Below, in pieces: positions 55,908-64,000 of a stretch of 64,000 nt of DNA. This DNA is from Mycobacterium paraffinicum (GTDB taxonomy: Bacteria; Actinomycetota; Actinomycetes; Mycobacteriales; Mycobacteriaceae). The notes beneath the pieces are model-generated. The model was not told where the DNA came from, searched no databases, and worked only from the letters and a program-made list of their open reading frames with translations. The stretch spans positions 372,001 through 436,000 of the forward strand of contig NZ_MPNT01000001.1 of the NCBI RefSeq assembly GCF_001907675.1, read 5' to 3'. Position numbers and translations under genes: made by a program. Numbering within the stretch: position 1 is the first letter of the stretch; each line of letters opens with the position of its first letter.

Positions 55908-57595
55908 CCGAGCAGGCGGTCCAGCAGCCGGCGTCGCGGCGGCGGCCCGGCGGCGGCAGCGGCGGCGAGCATGTCGGCCACCTCGGTGAACTTGCCGCGC
56001 GGCCGGCCGTCGGCGCTGCCGCGGGCGATCTCGGCGGCGTCGATGGCTCGCCAGCCGCGGGCATCGACGGCGTCGGGCTGCCGGTTCCGCACCAGCTCGG
56101 CCAGCGCCTCCGGCTCCCCGACCGGATCGCAGAGCCGCCCGGCATTGAAGTCGGCTGCCAGGGCGTGAACGGTCTGCAGCGAGCACGATTTGTTCGTGCC
56201 GATGAATCCGCTCGGGCCGCGCTTGATCCAGCCCGCGACATAGGCGCCGGATACCGGCTCACCGGAGGCGGGGTCCACCACACGCCCGCCGTCGTTGGGA
56301 ACCACAGCCGCCGATTCGTCGAACGGCAGATCGCGAATCGGCTTGCCGCGGTAGCCAATTGACGTCAACACCAGGCCCGCGTCCAGTCGGCTGAGTTCGT
56401 CGGTGCCGGTGACGGCGAACTCGACGCCGGTGGCGCGTTGCTCACCCAGAATCCGCTTCGGCGTGAGGTGGTAGGCCAGCCGGATCCGCGGACGCCCGTT
56501 TCGTTGGGCCGACGACGAGTCGCCGCCGAGCGTGGTCAGGATTTCCAGCTTGCGCTTGGTCAGGCCGTCCGTCACGGTCGCGAGGTCGGCCGCCACCCGT
56601 TCGTGGTCGGCCGCGCTGAGCACGACATGGGACGAGCCGGTGAGCCCGATCAATTCGGGCAGCGTGAATGCCGATTGGGCGGGTCCGCGCCGGGCGGCGA
56701 CCACCACTTCGCGGACCGCCGAAGAGCGCAGCGCCGCCAGCGCACGGTCGGAGATGTCGGTGCGGGCCAGGTCCTCGGGGTTCGCCGTGAGCACACGGGC
56801 CACGTCCAGGGCAACGTTTCCGTTTCCGACGATCACCACCCGTTCGTGGCTGAGATCGACTGGCAGACCGGCGAAGTCGGGATGCCCGTTGATCCACGCA
56901 ACCAATTCGGTGGCGGTTCCGGTGCCCGGCAGGCCCATGCCCTCGATGTCCAGGCGGCGGTCGTCGGGGGCCCCGACGGCGTACAAGACGGCGTGGTGGT
57001 GGGCGAGCAGGTCGGCGTGGCTCAGGTGCTTGCCGACCTCGACGTTGAGGTAGAACCAGAAGCGGCGGTGACCGGCGACGCGATCGAACAGCCGCGTGAC
57101 GCGCTTGGTGTTCTGGTGGTCGGGCGCCACCCCGGCGCGCACCAGCCCGTAGGGCGTGGGCAGCTTCTCGAAGACGTTCACCCGCACGTCATGCTGGGTG
57201 AGCAGCTCGTCGGCGGCATACATGGCCGCCGGCCCGGATCCGACGATGGCCACGGTCAGCGGCCGGCGCCGAGCGCGCACCTGCGGGGCCGGGATCACCG
57301 GGGCCAGCTTCGACGTCGGGGGCAATTTCTCGCCCTCGGGGCGCTCCGGGTAGAAGGACGCGTTGATCTCGACGAACGGCAGCTGCTTGATGTCGAGCCG
57401 GGTGTCCGGCGCGATCGCTCCGACGGGACAGGCGCTCACGCACGCGCCGCAGTCCACACACGCCACCGGATCGATGTAGAGCATCTCCGAGGTGGCGAAG
57501 CCGGGCTCATCGGGCGTGGGGTGAATGCAGTTCACCGGGCACGCGAAAACACAGGACCCGTCGTTACAGCACGACTGGGTAATGACATGCGGCAT
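55904..57595 (-). CDS. fprB: NADPH-ferredoxin reductase FprB with N-terminal ferredoxin domain
   Basis: This 563-residue fusion has residues about 1-60 as a bacterial ferredoxin with two Cys groups (CCNDGSCVFACPVNC and CVDCGACVSACP). From about 105 it is an adrenodoxin-reductase-type flavoprotein with VAIVGSGPAAMYAADELL, VIVGNGNVALDVARVL and GWIKRGPSGFIGTNK. It passes electrons from NADPH through FAD to its own ferredoxin domain. It starts 20 bp after the AurF-like oxygenase gene, so the two probably form one operon and a redox pair. Confidence 0.95.
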   Translation of the reverse strand: MPHVITQSCCNDGSCVFACPVNCIHPTPDEPGFATSEMLYIDPVACVDCGACVSACPVGAIAPDTRLDIKQLPFVEINASFYPERPEGEKLPPTSKLAPVIPAPQVRARRRPLTVAIVGSGPAAMYAADELLTQHDVRVNVFEKLPTPYGLVRAGVAPDHQNTKRVTRLFDRVAGHRRFWFYLNVEVGKHLSHADLLAHHHAVLYAVGAPDDRRLDIEGMGLPGTGTATELVAWINGHPDFAGLPVDLSHERVVIVGNGNVALDVARVLTANPEDLARTDISDRALAALRSSAVREVVVAARRGPAQSAFTLPELIGLTGSSHVVLSAADHERVAADLATVTDGLTKRKLEILTTLGGDSSSAQRNGRPRIRLAYHLTPKRILGEQRATGVEFAVTGTDELSRLDAGLVLTSIGYRGKPIRDLPFDESAAVVPNDGGRVVDPASGEPVSGAYVAGWIKRGPSGFIGTNKSCSLQTVHALAADFNAGRLCDPVGEPEALAELVRNRQPDAVDARGWRAIDAAEIARGSADGRPRGKFTEVADMLAAAAAAGPPPRRRLLDRLLG

Positions 57596-57615
57596 AGGTG
57601 ATTACCCGCGCGGTC

Positions 57616-58641
57616 CTACGCCGCCGGCGCCGCGGCCAAGTGCTGACGCTGCGGCTCGCTGCGGTAACGCGACGGCTTGCCGTCGATCTTGCAGAGCCGC
57701 CACATGAGCCGCGCCGACCGCGTCTCCATCAGCCCGGTGTCGTGGGCCAGCATCCGGACGTCACCGAACATGTCGCTCAGCCATTTACGCGATTCCGGCG
57801 AACGGAAGAACAGCTCGCGCTTCACCTCGCGCGGAATGTCGAACTCCTGCCAGAATGCCTTGGGGGGCACCACGATCGCACGGCACAGCACCTTCATCGT
57901 CAGCGGCAGGTACAGCGCCGTCCAGAATCGCTGCCGGCGCGTCAATTGCGGCACCCGCTTGCGCAGGAACTCGTGGGCGAAGGAGATGTGCCGCGCCTCC
58001 TCGGCCACGTGAATGGCCATCACTCGCTCCATGATCGGGTGCAGTGACTTACCCTCGCGCAGAACGTTTTTCTGCGTGTGGTCGATCGGCTCCTCACCGG
58101 CGAGCACGCCGATGAAGAAAGCCACCGGCAGCGGACCGGCGACCAGCGGAACCAGCGGCGAGAGCCATTTGAGCGACCGGGGCATGCCCGGGACGTCGGC
58201 GCCGACGCGGTTGACCATCTCCTGGAACATCATGGTGTGGTTGCACTCTTCGACCGATTCGTGCAAGCAGTACCGGTATTCCGGGGAGCCGTTCGGCACC
58301 CAGAACGTGTAGTTCATCAGGCCGCGGATCAGGATCGACTCAAAGTGCAGCCCGACCTTGGCGACGTTGGCCTGGCGCCACATGCCGATCTTGATCTTGC
58401 GCTCGTCGGACTGCGCTTGGTACCAGGGGTGGCGCCCCAACGGGTCCGTCGCCGGCAGTATCCACCGAGGGTCATTCTCCGTGACGGCGAATTCCGGTGA
58501 GTCCCAATCGATGTCGGTATACGGATTGAAGTTCCGCCGCACCGACCCCTCGGACAGGGTGGCAAGCGTGTTGACGTATTCGGTGTCGTCGCGCACTTCC
58601 ATATTGCGGCGCCAACGCCGAACCATGCGTGTCCTGGCCAT
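57616..58641 (-). CDS. AurF-like diiron N-oxygenase family protein (Rv0885-like)
   Basis: This 341-residue ferritin-like diiron protein of the PF11583/AurF group has the iron-ligand motifs HESVEECNHTMMF (ExxH) and MAIHVAEEARHISFAHEF (ExxxH/ExxH). The start at 58641 is an ATG with GGGGAGG at 7 bp; the longer frame begins with a TTG two codons earlier. AurF relatives oxidise arylamines or hydroxylate other substrates. Co-orientation with fprB 20 bp downstream suggests that FprB reduces the diiron site. Confidence 0.88.
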   Translation of the reverse strand: MARTRMVRRWRRNMEVRDDTEYVNTLATLSEGSVRRNFNPYTDIDWDSPEFAVTENDPRWILPATDPLGRHPWYQAQSDERKIKIGMWRQANVAKVGLHFESILIRGLMNYTFWVPNGSPEYRYCLHESVEECNHTMMFQEMVNRVGADVPGMPRSLKWLSPLVPLVAGPLPVAFFIGVLAGEEPIDHTQKNVLREGKSLHPIMERVMAIHVAEEARHISFAHEFLRKRVPQLTRRQRFWTALYLPLTMKVLCRAIVVPPKAFWQEFDIPREVKRELFFRSPESRKWLSDMFGDVRMLAHDTGLMETRSARLMWRLCKIDGKPSRYRSEPQRQHLAAAPAA

Positions 58642-58740
58642 ATCCAAGCCTCCCCAGCGAGGTTTACATTTGGACGTGCTGTGTCCAGACAGTACCGCAG
58701 GTACCGGATATCTTCTAGACCCCTTTCGGCGTCTGTGGCC

Positions 58741-58753
58741 TGACCAGTGGTCA
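58741..58753 (-). promoter_or_regulatory. 13-bp palindrome upstream of AurF-like/fprB operon
   Basis: TGACCA G TGGTCA is a perfect odd palindrome 100-112 bp upstream of the AurF-like start, in a 218-bp gap. It is a candidate operator; nothing else in the gap is obvious. Confidence 0.4.
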
Positions 58754-58859
58754 CGGTCTACCTGTGTCGTACCTCACACCGCGCGAACCACCGCGCGTCG
58801 CGCGGCCAGGCATTTTGCCCCGGCTGCAGGTATTGGCACCCGGACCGCTGCGTGGCCGG

Positions 58860-60224
58860 TCACGTCCGCTCGGTGGCGGCGGGCGCTGTCGAGGGGACGT
58901 CTTTGATCGCCTTGATACGGATGCGGGCGCCGCGATGTGGTACCAGCACAACGAATTTCAGCCTCTGGCGTTCACCGGCCGCGGTAGTCGTGCACAGCTC
59001 GACCCGGCGCAGGATCTCGCGCAGCACCACGCGCATCTCGACAGAGGCGAAGCCGGCGCCCAGGCAGCGGCGGTTGCCGCCGCCGAACGGGAACCAGGTC
59101 GTCGGGCTGAGAGTGGCGCCAAGCATGCGGTCCGGGTCGAACCGCTGCGGGTCCGGGTATACCGCGGCGCTGGTGTGCACCAGCCCGATTCCGGGCGCCA
59201 CCATGACCCCGGCCGGCAGCCGGTAGCCGGCCACGTCGGCCGGTTCGGTGAGCACGCGCCCCACGTCGAAGACCACCGGGCGGATCCGCAGCGTCTCCTT
59301 CACCAGCGCGTCGAGATACTCGTCGCCGGCCGGATCGCCCGCGGCGCTGGCCTCGGCGGCGGCCACGGCCTTGGCCAGCACCGGCGGATGGCGGGTCAAT
59401 CGCTCGAGCGCCCAGGACAACCCGTTCGCGGTGGTGTCGTGCCCGGCCACCAGGAGCGTCATCAACTGATCCCGCAGCTCGTGGTCGGACATCGGGTGCC
59501 CGCCCCCCTCGGCGCGGACCAGCATGGCCAGCACGTCGGTGCGCTCGGCCAGGTCGGGGTCCGCGCGGCGCTCGGCGATCTCGGCGTCGAGCAGGCGGTC
59601 CGCCTCCGCCATTCGCCGGCGCAGCGCCCGCCACGGCAGGTGACGCTGCAGTTGCGGCCTCGCCAGCGCCAGCGTCGCCCAGGGACCCACGGTCAGCAGC
59701 CGAGGCATGATCGCGCGCAGGGCGGCGAGCCGGGCCGGGTCCGTGGCGCCGATGACCGTCCGCAGAATCACTTCCAGGGTGATCTCCGACATCTTGGGCG
59801 CGGCCGCGACGCTCTGCGCCACCGGCCACTCGGCGATCTTGGCGGCGGCGATCTCGGCCATCAGCCCGGCTTGGCGGGCGACGGCGTCACGATGGAAGGG
59901 CGGCAGCATCAGCCGGCGCCGGTCCCGGTGGACATCCTCGTCGATCACCAGCAGCGAGCTCTCGCCCAGCAACCCGCTGAGTATCGAATTCGCTTCCCCG
60001 GCATGGAAAACGCGCGGGTCGCCTGCGAACACCGTCTTGATGTCGGCCGGGTCCGCCAAGTACACCAGCGTGCCCATCCCCGCGACGCGCAGCGTGAACA
60101 CGCTCCCATAACGACGCCTGCAGGCGGCAACGAAGTGCGACCCGCGGTGCAACATCAACGCGGCCTGTAGAACCCGGGGCAGCCGGGGCCCCGGCGGGAG
60201 CGCGGAACGCGCGGCTTTGCGCAT
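58860..60224 (-). CDS. Cytochrome P450
   Basis: This 454-residue P450 has VAGHDTTANGLSWALE (AGHDT at 260-264), KETLR (ExxR from E310) and the heme loop PFGGGNRRCLGAGFASVE with Cys387. The C-terminal region and the GGGNRRCLGA signature resemble mycobacterial CYP135/138-like enzymes. There is no ferredoxin in the same operon. It ends 218 bp before the AurF-like start and follows an alpha/beta hydrolase gene on the same strand (61-bp gap), with which it may be co-transcribed. Confidence 0.93.
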   Translation of the reverse strand: MRKAARSALPPGPRLPRVLQAALMLHRGSHFVAACRRRYGSVFTLRVAGMGTLVYLADPADIKTVFAGDPRVFHAGEANSILSGLLGESSLLVIDEDVHRDRRRLMLPPFHRDAVARQAGLMAEIAAAKIAEWPVAQSVAAAPKMSEITLEVILRTVIGATDPARLAALRAIMPRLLTVGPWATLALARPQLQRHLPWRALRRRMAEADRLLDAEIAERRADPDLAERTDVLAMLVRAEGGGHPMSDHELRDQLMTLLVAGHDTTANGLSWALERLTRHPPVLAKAVAAAEASAAGDPAGDEYLDALVKETLRIRPVVFDVGRVLTEPADVAGYRLPAGVMVAPGIGLVHTSAAVYPDPQRFDPDRMLGATLSPTTWFPFGGGNRRCLGAGFASVEMRVVLREILRRVELCTTTAAGERQRLKFVVLVPHRGARIRIKAIKDVPSTAPAATERT

Positions 60225-60285
60225 CGCCGCAATTTTACGACCGGCGGGCGCGAGGACGGGGAGTTCTTTTGCCGCCCCTTCCGGC

Positions 60286-61158
60286 TCACATGCGCAGCTG
60301 GGTGCTGTCCGTCTCGTCGCGGTCGCCGCTCGCGATGAAGTCCTCGATCAGCTCCACCACCTGGTTCGGCGCCTCGACCTGTGCGAAGTGGCCCACGTCG
60401 GGCAGGATCTCGAGCCGGGCGTCGGTGCGGGCCTCGTGCGCCGCATACGCGTGGTCGACGGGGATGATGCCGTCCCGCTCGCCCCAGATCGCCATGACCG
60501 GCAGGTCCTCCCGCAGCCGCAGCCTGCTCAGCGCGCTGACCGCCTGGCCGCGATAGTCCACCACCGACCGCAACGTCCGCAGGAACGACTGCCGAGTCTC
60601 GGCGTCGGACAGCGACGAGTAGGCGCTCCACATCTCGGTCCCGCGGGGCGACTGGATGCCGGCGCTCCTCAGCCACGACCTCAGGCGGTTACCGACCGAC
60701 AGCACCGGCTTGGGCGCGATGATCGGCAACACCAGCTCCGCCCCGGGCGCCGACAGCAGCCGCAGCACCCAGCCGACGTCGGGGCCCAGGCCGCCGCTGC
60801 TGATCAGGATCAACCGCTTGGCGTAGTCGGGGTGCTGATAGACGAACTGCATCGCGACCCCGCCGCCGAGCGATTGACCGACCAGGGTGGCCTGGCTGAC
60901 GCCCAGCTCGTCGAGCAGATCGCGCAGCCAGACCGCGAACGCACCAAGCGAATAGTCCGTGCGGGGCTTCGCCGATTCGCCGTGGCCGAGCAGGTCCGGG
61001 GCGATGACCCGGAACTTCTTGGCCAGCGGCGGAATGATCGACCGCCACGTCTCCGAGCTGCCCGCCATGCCGTGGATGAGCAGGAGCACCTCGCCGTCAC
61101 CCTCGTCGCGGTAGGCGACCCGGTCGCCGTGCAACTCCAAAAACTTCAACTGGCTCAT
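60286..61158 (-). CDS. Alpha/beta hydrolase (Ser nucleophile)
   Basis: This 290-residue hydrolase has LLIHGMAGSSETW, nucleophile elbow VGQSLGGG (Ser96) and catalytic-His segment LPDVGHFAQVEAPNQV. Members include MhpC-like C-C hydrolases and esterases. It is the first gene of a possible unit with the P450 downstream. The 110-bp gap to the NYN gene is a divergent promoter region. Confidence 0.88.
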   Translation of the reverse strand: MSQLKFLELHGDRVAYRDEGDGEVLLLIHGMAGSSETWRSIIPPLAKKFRVIAPDLLGHGESAKPRTDYSLGAFAVWLRDLLDELGVSQATLVGQSLGGGVAMQFVYQHPDYAKRLILISSGGLGPDVGWVLRLLSAPGAELVLPIIAPKPVLSVGNRLRSWLRSAGIQSPRGTEMWSAYSSLSDAETRQSFLRTLRSVVDYRGQAVSALSRLRLREDLPVMAIWGERDGIIPVDHAYAAHEARTDARLEILPDVGHFAQVEAPNQVVELIEDFIASGDRDETDSTQLRM

Positions 61159-61268
61159 TGCCTGTGTGTACCCGCTCTGAGCCCGCTTAGGGAGCCGCCC
61201 GGGGCAAATCGTGACCGAAAACGCTTCCGGTCCCCGCAGTGCTGGAGGCCTCAGCGATGATCTAGTGC

Positions 61269-62162
61269 ATGACCGAACCGGTTGCGGCCCGCGTGGCCGT
61301 CTACCTCGATTTCGACAACATCGTGATCTCCCGATATGACCAGGTGCACGGCCGTAACTCGTTCCAGCGGGACAAAGCCAAGGGGCTCGAGCAGTACGGC
61401 GAGCGGCTGGGGCGGGCCACCGTGGACGTCGGCGCCATCCTCGACTTCGCGTCGTCGTTCGGAACCCTGGTGCTCACCCGCGCCTACGCGGACTGGTCGG
61501 CCGATATCAACACGGGATACCGCGGGCAGCTGGTGGCCCGCGCGGTCGACCTGGTGCAGTTGTTTCCCGCGGCGGCCTACGGCAAAAACGGCGCCGACAT
61601 CCGGCTGGCCGTCGACGCGGTCGAGGACATGTTCCGGCTGCCCGACCTCACCCACGTGGTGATCGTGGCCGGTGATTCCGATTACATCCCGCTGGCCCAG
61701 CGTTGCAAGAGACTCGGCCGCTACGTGGTGGGCATCGGGGTCGCGGGCGCGTCGAGCCGGGCGCTGGCGGCGGCCTGCGACGAGTTCGTCATCTACGACT
61801 CGCTGCCTGGCGTGCCTGCCCTCGAACCGGCACCCGCAGCCGTGGACGCCGAGGCCAAGCCGGCGAAACGACGCTCCGGGCGCGCCAAGGAGGCCCCGCC
61901 CGAGGAGCCCGAGCCGCCCGACCCCCAGGCCGCGGCCACGGCGCTGCTGACGCGCGCGCTGCAGATCGGCCTGGAAAAGGACGACGTCGACTGGCTGCAC
62001 AACTCCGCGGTGAAGGCCCAGATGAAACGGATGGATCCGTCGTTCAGCGAACGGGCCTTGGGGTTCCGGTCGTTCAGCGATTTCCTGCGATCGCGGTCCG
62101 ATGTCGTCGAGTTGGACGAGACGTCGACGACGCGCATGGTGCGGTTGCGTGCGCAAGAGTGA
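61269..62162 (+). CDS. NYN-domain ribonuclease-like protein
   Basis: This 297-residue protein has an N-terminal NYN (PIN-like) nuclease domain with acidic metal-binding residues in VYLDFDN (D14, D16), GADIRLAVDAVED (D110, D116) and VAGDSDY (D136, D138). A Pro/Ala-rich linker and a C-terminal LOTUS/OST-HTH-like domain (about residues 215-295) follow. It probably cleaves RNA, perhaps recruited to structured targets by the C-terminal domain. The MFS gene overlaps its 3' end by 14 bp. Confidence 0.87.
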   Translation: MTEPVAARVAVYLDFDNIVISRYDQVHGRNSFQRDKAKGLEQYGERLGRATVDVGAILDFASSFGTLVLTRAYADWSADINTGYRGQLVARAVDLVQLFPAAAYGKNGADIRLAVDAVEDMFRLPDLTHVVIVAGDSDYIPLAQRCKRLGRYVVGIGVAGASSRALAAACDEFVIYDSLPGVPALEPAPAAVDAEAKPAKRRSGRAKEAPPEEPEPPDPQAAATALLTRALQIGLEKDDVDWLHNSAVKAQMKRMDPSFSERALGFRSFSDFLRSRSDVVELDETSTTRMVRLRAQE

Positions 62163-63342
62163 AATCGCCGCCGGGCCCCCCTGGCTGACCCGCAACGTTC
62201 GGGTGCTCTCCGGGGTTTCGTTCCTGCAGGACGCCGCCAGCGAGCTGTTGTATCCGCTGTTGCCGATCTACCTGACGGCCGTCCTGGGCGCGCCGCCGTC
62301 GGTGGTCGGGGCGGTCGAGGGCGCGGCCGAGGGCGCGGCCTCGCTGACCAAGCTCGCCGCGGGCCCGCTCGGTGACAGGTTCGCCCGGCGCCCGTTGATC
62401 GCCACCGGCTACGGCATGGCCGCGCTCGGCAAGGTCATCATCGCGGCGGCCGGGGCGTGGCCGGGCGTGCTGGCGGGTCGCGTCGTCGACCGGCTCGGCA
62501 AGGGCATTCGCGGCGCCCCACGGGACGCGCTGCTGGTCGATGACGTCGACGACGCCCTGCGCGGGAGGGTTTTCGGCTTCCACCGCGCGATGGACACCTT
62601 CGGGGCCGTCGTCGGTCCGCTGCTCGGGCTGGTGGGGTACGAGCTGTTGGATCACCGGATCGCGCCGTTGCTGTATGTCGCCATCGTGCCCGCCGTCCTG
62701 TCCGTGGCGCTGGTGTTCGGCGTGCGTGAGCGCGGACGCCGCGGCCCGCGGGAGCGGCGACAGTCGATGTGGGCGGGTGTGCGCTCGTTGCCGCGACCGT
62801 ACTGGCGGGTGACCGCAGTCCTGGTGGCCTTCAGCGCGGTCAACTTCCCCGACGCCCTGTTGTTGCTGCGGCTCAACGAGATTGGCTTCTCGGTGGTCGC
62901 GGTGATCCTGGCCTACGTCGGCTACAACGCGGTGTATGCGCTGGCCAGCTACCCGGCCGGGGCGCTCGCCGACCGCATCGGCAGGCCGGCGCTGTTCGGC
63001 GTCGGGCTGGCCTTCTTCGCGATCGGCTACATCGGATTGGGGCTGACCACCGACGCCGTGACGGCCTGGCTGCTGATCGGCGCCTATGGGATGTTCACCG
63101 GGTGCACCGACGGCGTCGGGAAGGCGTGGATTTCGGGGCTGGTCGATCCAGGGCACCAGGCCAGCGCGCAGGGCGTGTTCCAGGGCGGCGTCGGCCTGGC
63201 GGTCCTGGTGGCCGGGCTGTGGGCCGGCGCGCTGTGGGGTTCGAACGGCCGACTGCCACTGCTCATTTCGGGCGTCACCGGCGGTGTATTCGCGGTCCTG
63301 CTGATCGGCGGCCGGCTGGTCGGTGCGCTAAGAGGCGAATAG
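62149..63342 (+). CDS. MFS transporter
   Basis: This 397-residue 12-TM MFS protein starts LTRNVRVLSGVSFLQDAASELLYPLLPIYL and has the loop GPLGDRFARRPLIATGYG. RVVDRLGKGIRGAPRDALLVDDV resembles MFS drug or nickel-type exporters in other actinobacteria. The GTG at 62149 overlaps the NYN stop and gives a short basic N-terminus; the frame extends upstream only within the NYN gene. The substrate is unknown. Confidence 0.88.
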   Translation: MRKSEIAAGPPWLTRNVRVLSGVSFLQDAASELLYPLLPIYLTAVLGAPPSVVGAVEGAAEGAASLTKLAAGPLGDRFARRPLIATGYGMAALGKVIIAAAGAWPGVLAGRVVDRLGKGIRGAPRDALLVDDVDDALRGRVFGFHRAMDTFGAVVGPLLGLVGYELLDHRIAPLLYVAIVPAVLSVALVFGVRERGRRGPRERRQSMWAGVRSLPRPYWRVTAVLVAFSAVNFPDALLLLRLNEIGFSVVAVILAYVGYNAVYALASYPAGALADRIGRPALFGVGLAFFAIGYIGLGLTTDAVTAWLLIGAYGMFTGCTDGVGKAWISGLVDPGHQASAQGVFQGGVGLAVLVAGLWAGALWGSNGRLPLLISGVTGGVFAVLLIGGRLVGALRGE

Positions 63343-63560
63343 GCCACACACACATTGGCCCCAACGTATGGCCCATGGCGGCGCCGGGCACGCGATATCG
63401 CGAGGTCAGGCGAGCCCGAGCGGTCCGAAGAGCCCGGCCATCGAGTTGGGCCGATAGCCGTTCGGCGGGCGTGGTGTGACGAAGACGGCCTGACCCGAGT
63501 CGCGGTTGGTCCCGGACCGCTTTACGCTCACTGGTTACACGAACTTAACGGGGGTTTTTG

Positions 63561-64000
63561 ATGCGTGCGTTTAGGGGGCAAACTGTGCCCAAATGTGGGC
63601 TTGCCCTCGCCGCGCTGGTCGCCTGCCTGACCCTCGTGTCGTGTTCGGAAACCGCGTCCCCACCCGCGGCGACGCCCACCACCTCGACTTCTTCGTCGAA
63701 AACCGCCCCCAGCGCGGTCGCCGCACCGGCGCCGATCACCGGTCCGCTGGAGAAGGATTGGAAAAGCTACGGCGGAACGGCGTACTTCGGTTGCCCGGAG
63801 AAATTCTCCGACAGCAAATCCGCACTCGACGACATCCGCCCCAAAATATTCGATCCAAAGACCGGGCAATACGTCGCGCCGCCCCTCCCGGTCGTCCCCG
63901 CCGGCGAGAACCTGACCGGCGCCATCTGCGCGCTCACGGGCACGGCGGAGGACATGCGAGTGGTCTACATCGTCACGACCGTCAAACCCGCCCAGGCCCA
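63561..64000 (+). CDS. Putative lipoprotein, partial (runs off right edge)
   Basis: The frame is open from ATG 63561 to the window edge (about 146 residues). The first 28 residues form a lipoprotein signal with lipobox LVSC, followed by a Ser/Thr/Pro/Ala-rich linker and a domain containing FGCPEKFSD and AICALTG cysteines. A GTG at 63585 with AGGGGG upstream is an alternative start that shortens the basic n-region. The mature protein would be anchored at the outer face of the membrane. No family is recognised. Confidence 0.7.
   Translation, partial: MRAFRGQTVPKCGLALAALVACLTLVSCSETASPPAATPTTSTSSSKTAPSAVAAPAPITGPLEKDWKSYGGTAYFGCPEKFSDSKSALDDIRPKIFDPKTGQYVAPPLPVVPAGENLTGAICALTGTAEDMRVVYIVTTVKPAQA

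Noticed and set aside
63355..63561. 68-codon plus-strand open frame between the MFS and lipoprotein genes
   Set aside because: It begins directly after the MFS stop without a ribosome-binding site, and the composition is typical of non-coding high-GC DNA.

Overview
The window is high-GC DNA (lower in a few intergenic stretches) from a mycobacterium, most likely a slow-growing non-tuberculous species. The evidence is an MmpS/MmpL pair, a PapA-type acyltransferase, and a long block (about 31.9-58.6 kb) that follows, in reverse order, the M. tuberculosis Rv0885-Rv0914c neighbourhood: thiolase, carotenoid-oxygenase-like protein, ctpE, serine hydrolase, metallo-beta-lactamase-fold protein, echA6, accD3, prrA, prrB, gltA2, citA, fprB and an AurF-like oxygenase. 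Synteny and family statements come from memory, not from a search.

Region 1 (1-23.1 kb) is a catabolic island, almost all on the minus strand in tightly overlapping operons. In transcription order from the right it encodes a GMC alcohol oxidoreductase, a class III CoA-transferase and a SnoaL-like protein; a TetR regulator; then a long operon with two DxHxxEP amidohydrolases, a heteromeric acyl-CoA dehydrogenase pair, a P450 with its ferredoxin, a beta-hydroxyacid dehydrogenase, an aldehyde dehydrogenase, an SDR and an Asp-nucleophile alpha/beta hydrolase. A third operon holds a PF10118 protein, a D-aminoacylase-like amidohydrolase, an EthD protein, a second dehydrogenase pair and an enoyl-CoA hydratase. 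A further amidohydrolase runs off the left edge. The promoters carry shared inverted repeats: TGTAC-N3-GTACA at four promoters, and AGAAC-N3-GTTCT with a second conserved box at two. This looks like one regulon for activating and beta-oxidising an unidentified, probably alicyclic or branched, substrate. It is the best candidate here for an undescribed system.

Region 2 (23.1-31.7 kb) has a TetR-mmpL-mmpS operon with a large hairpin upstream, two very small proteins, a secreted DUF4185 protein, a small secreted Pro/Thr-rich peptide behind an inverted repeat, and an MHS-type transporter.

Region 3 (31.9-43.8 kb) has a thiolase/dioxygenase/VOC operon, then a minus-strand run echA6 - MBL-fold - serine hydrolase lipoprotein - ctpE - MT0933-type antitoxin-like protein - SRPBCC protein. 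accD3 diverges from echA6 across a 27-bp gap.

Region 4 (43.8-47.8 kb) looks like an insertion between accD3 and prrA: a TetR/FAD-monooxygenase pair with repeated operators, a 640-bp AT-richer non-coding stretch and an isolated PapA-like acyltransferase.

Region 5 (48.0-64 kb) is mostly core: prrAB, a DUF2630 protein, a FAD oxidoreductase with an apparent CTG start, gltA2, pdxH, citA, a VOC protein, fprB, the AurF-like diiron oxygenase, a P450, an alpha/beta hydrolase, a NYN nuclease, an MFS transporter and a truncated lipoprotein gene. I saw no rRNA, tRNA, CRISPR array or insertion sequence.
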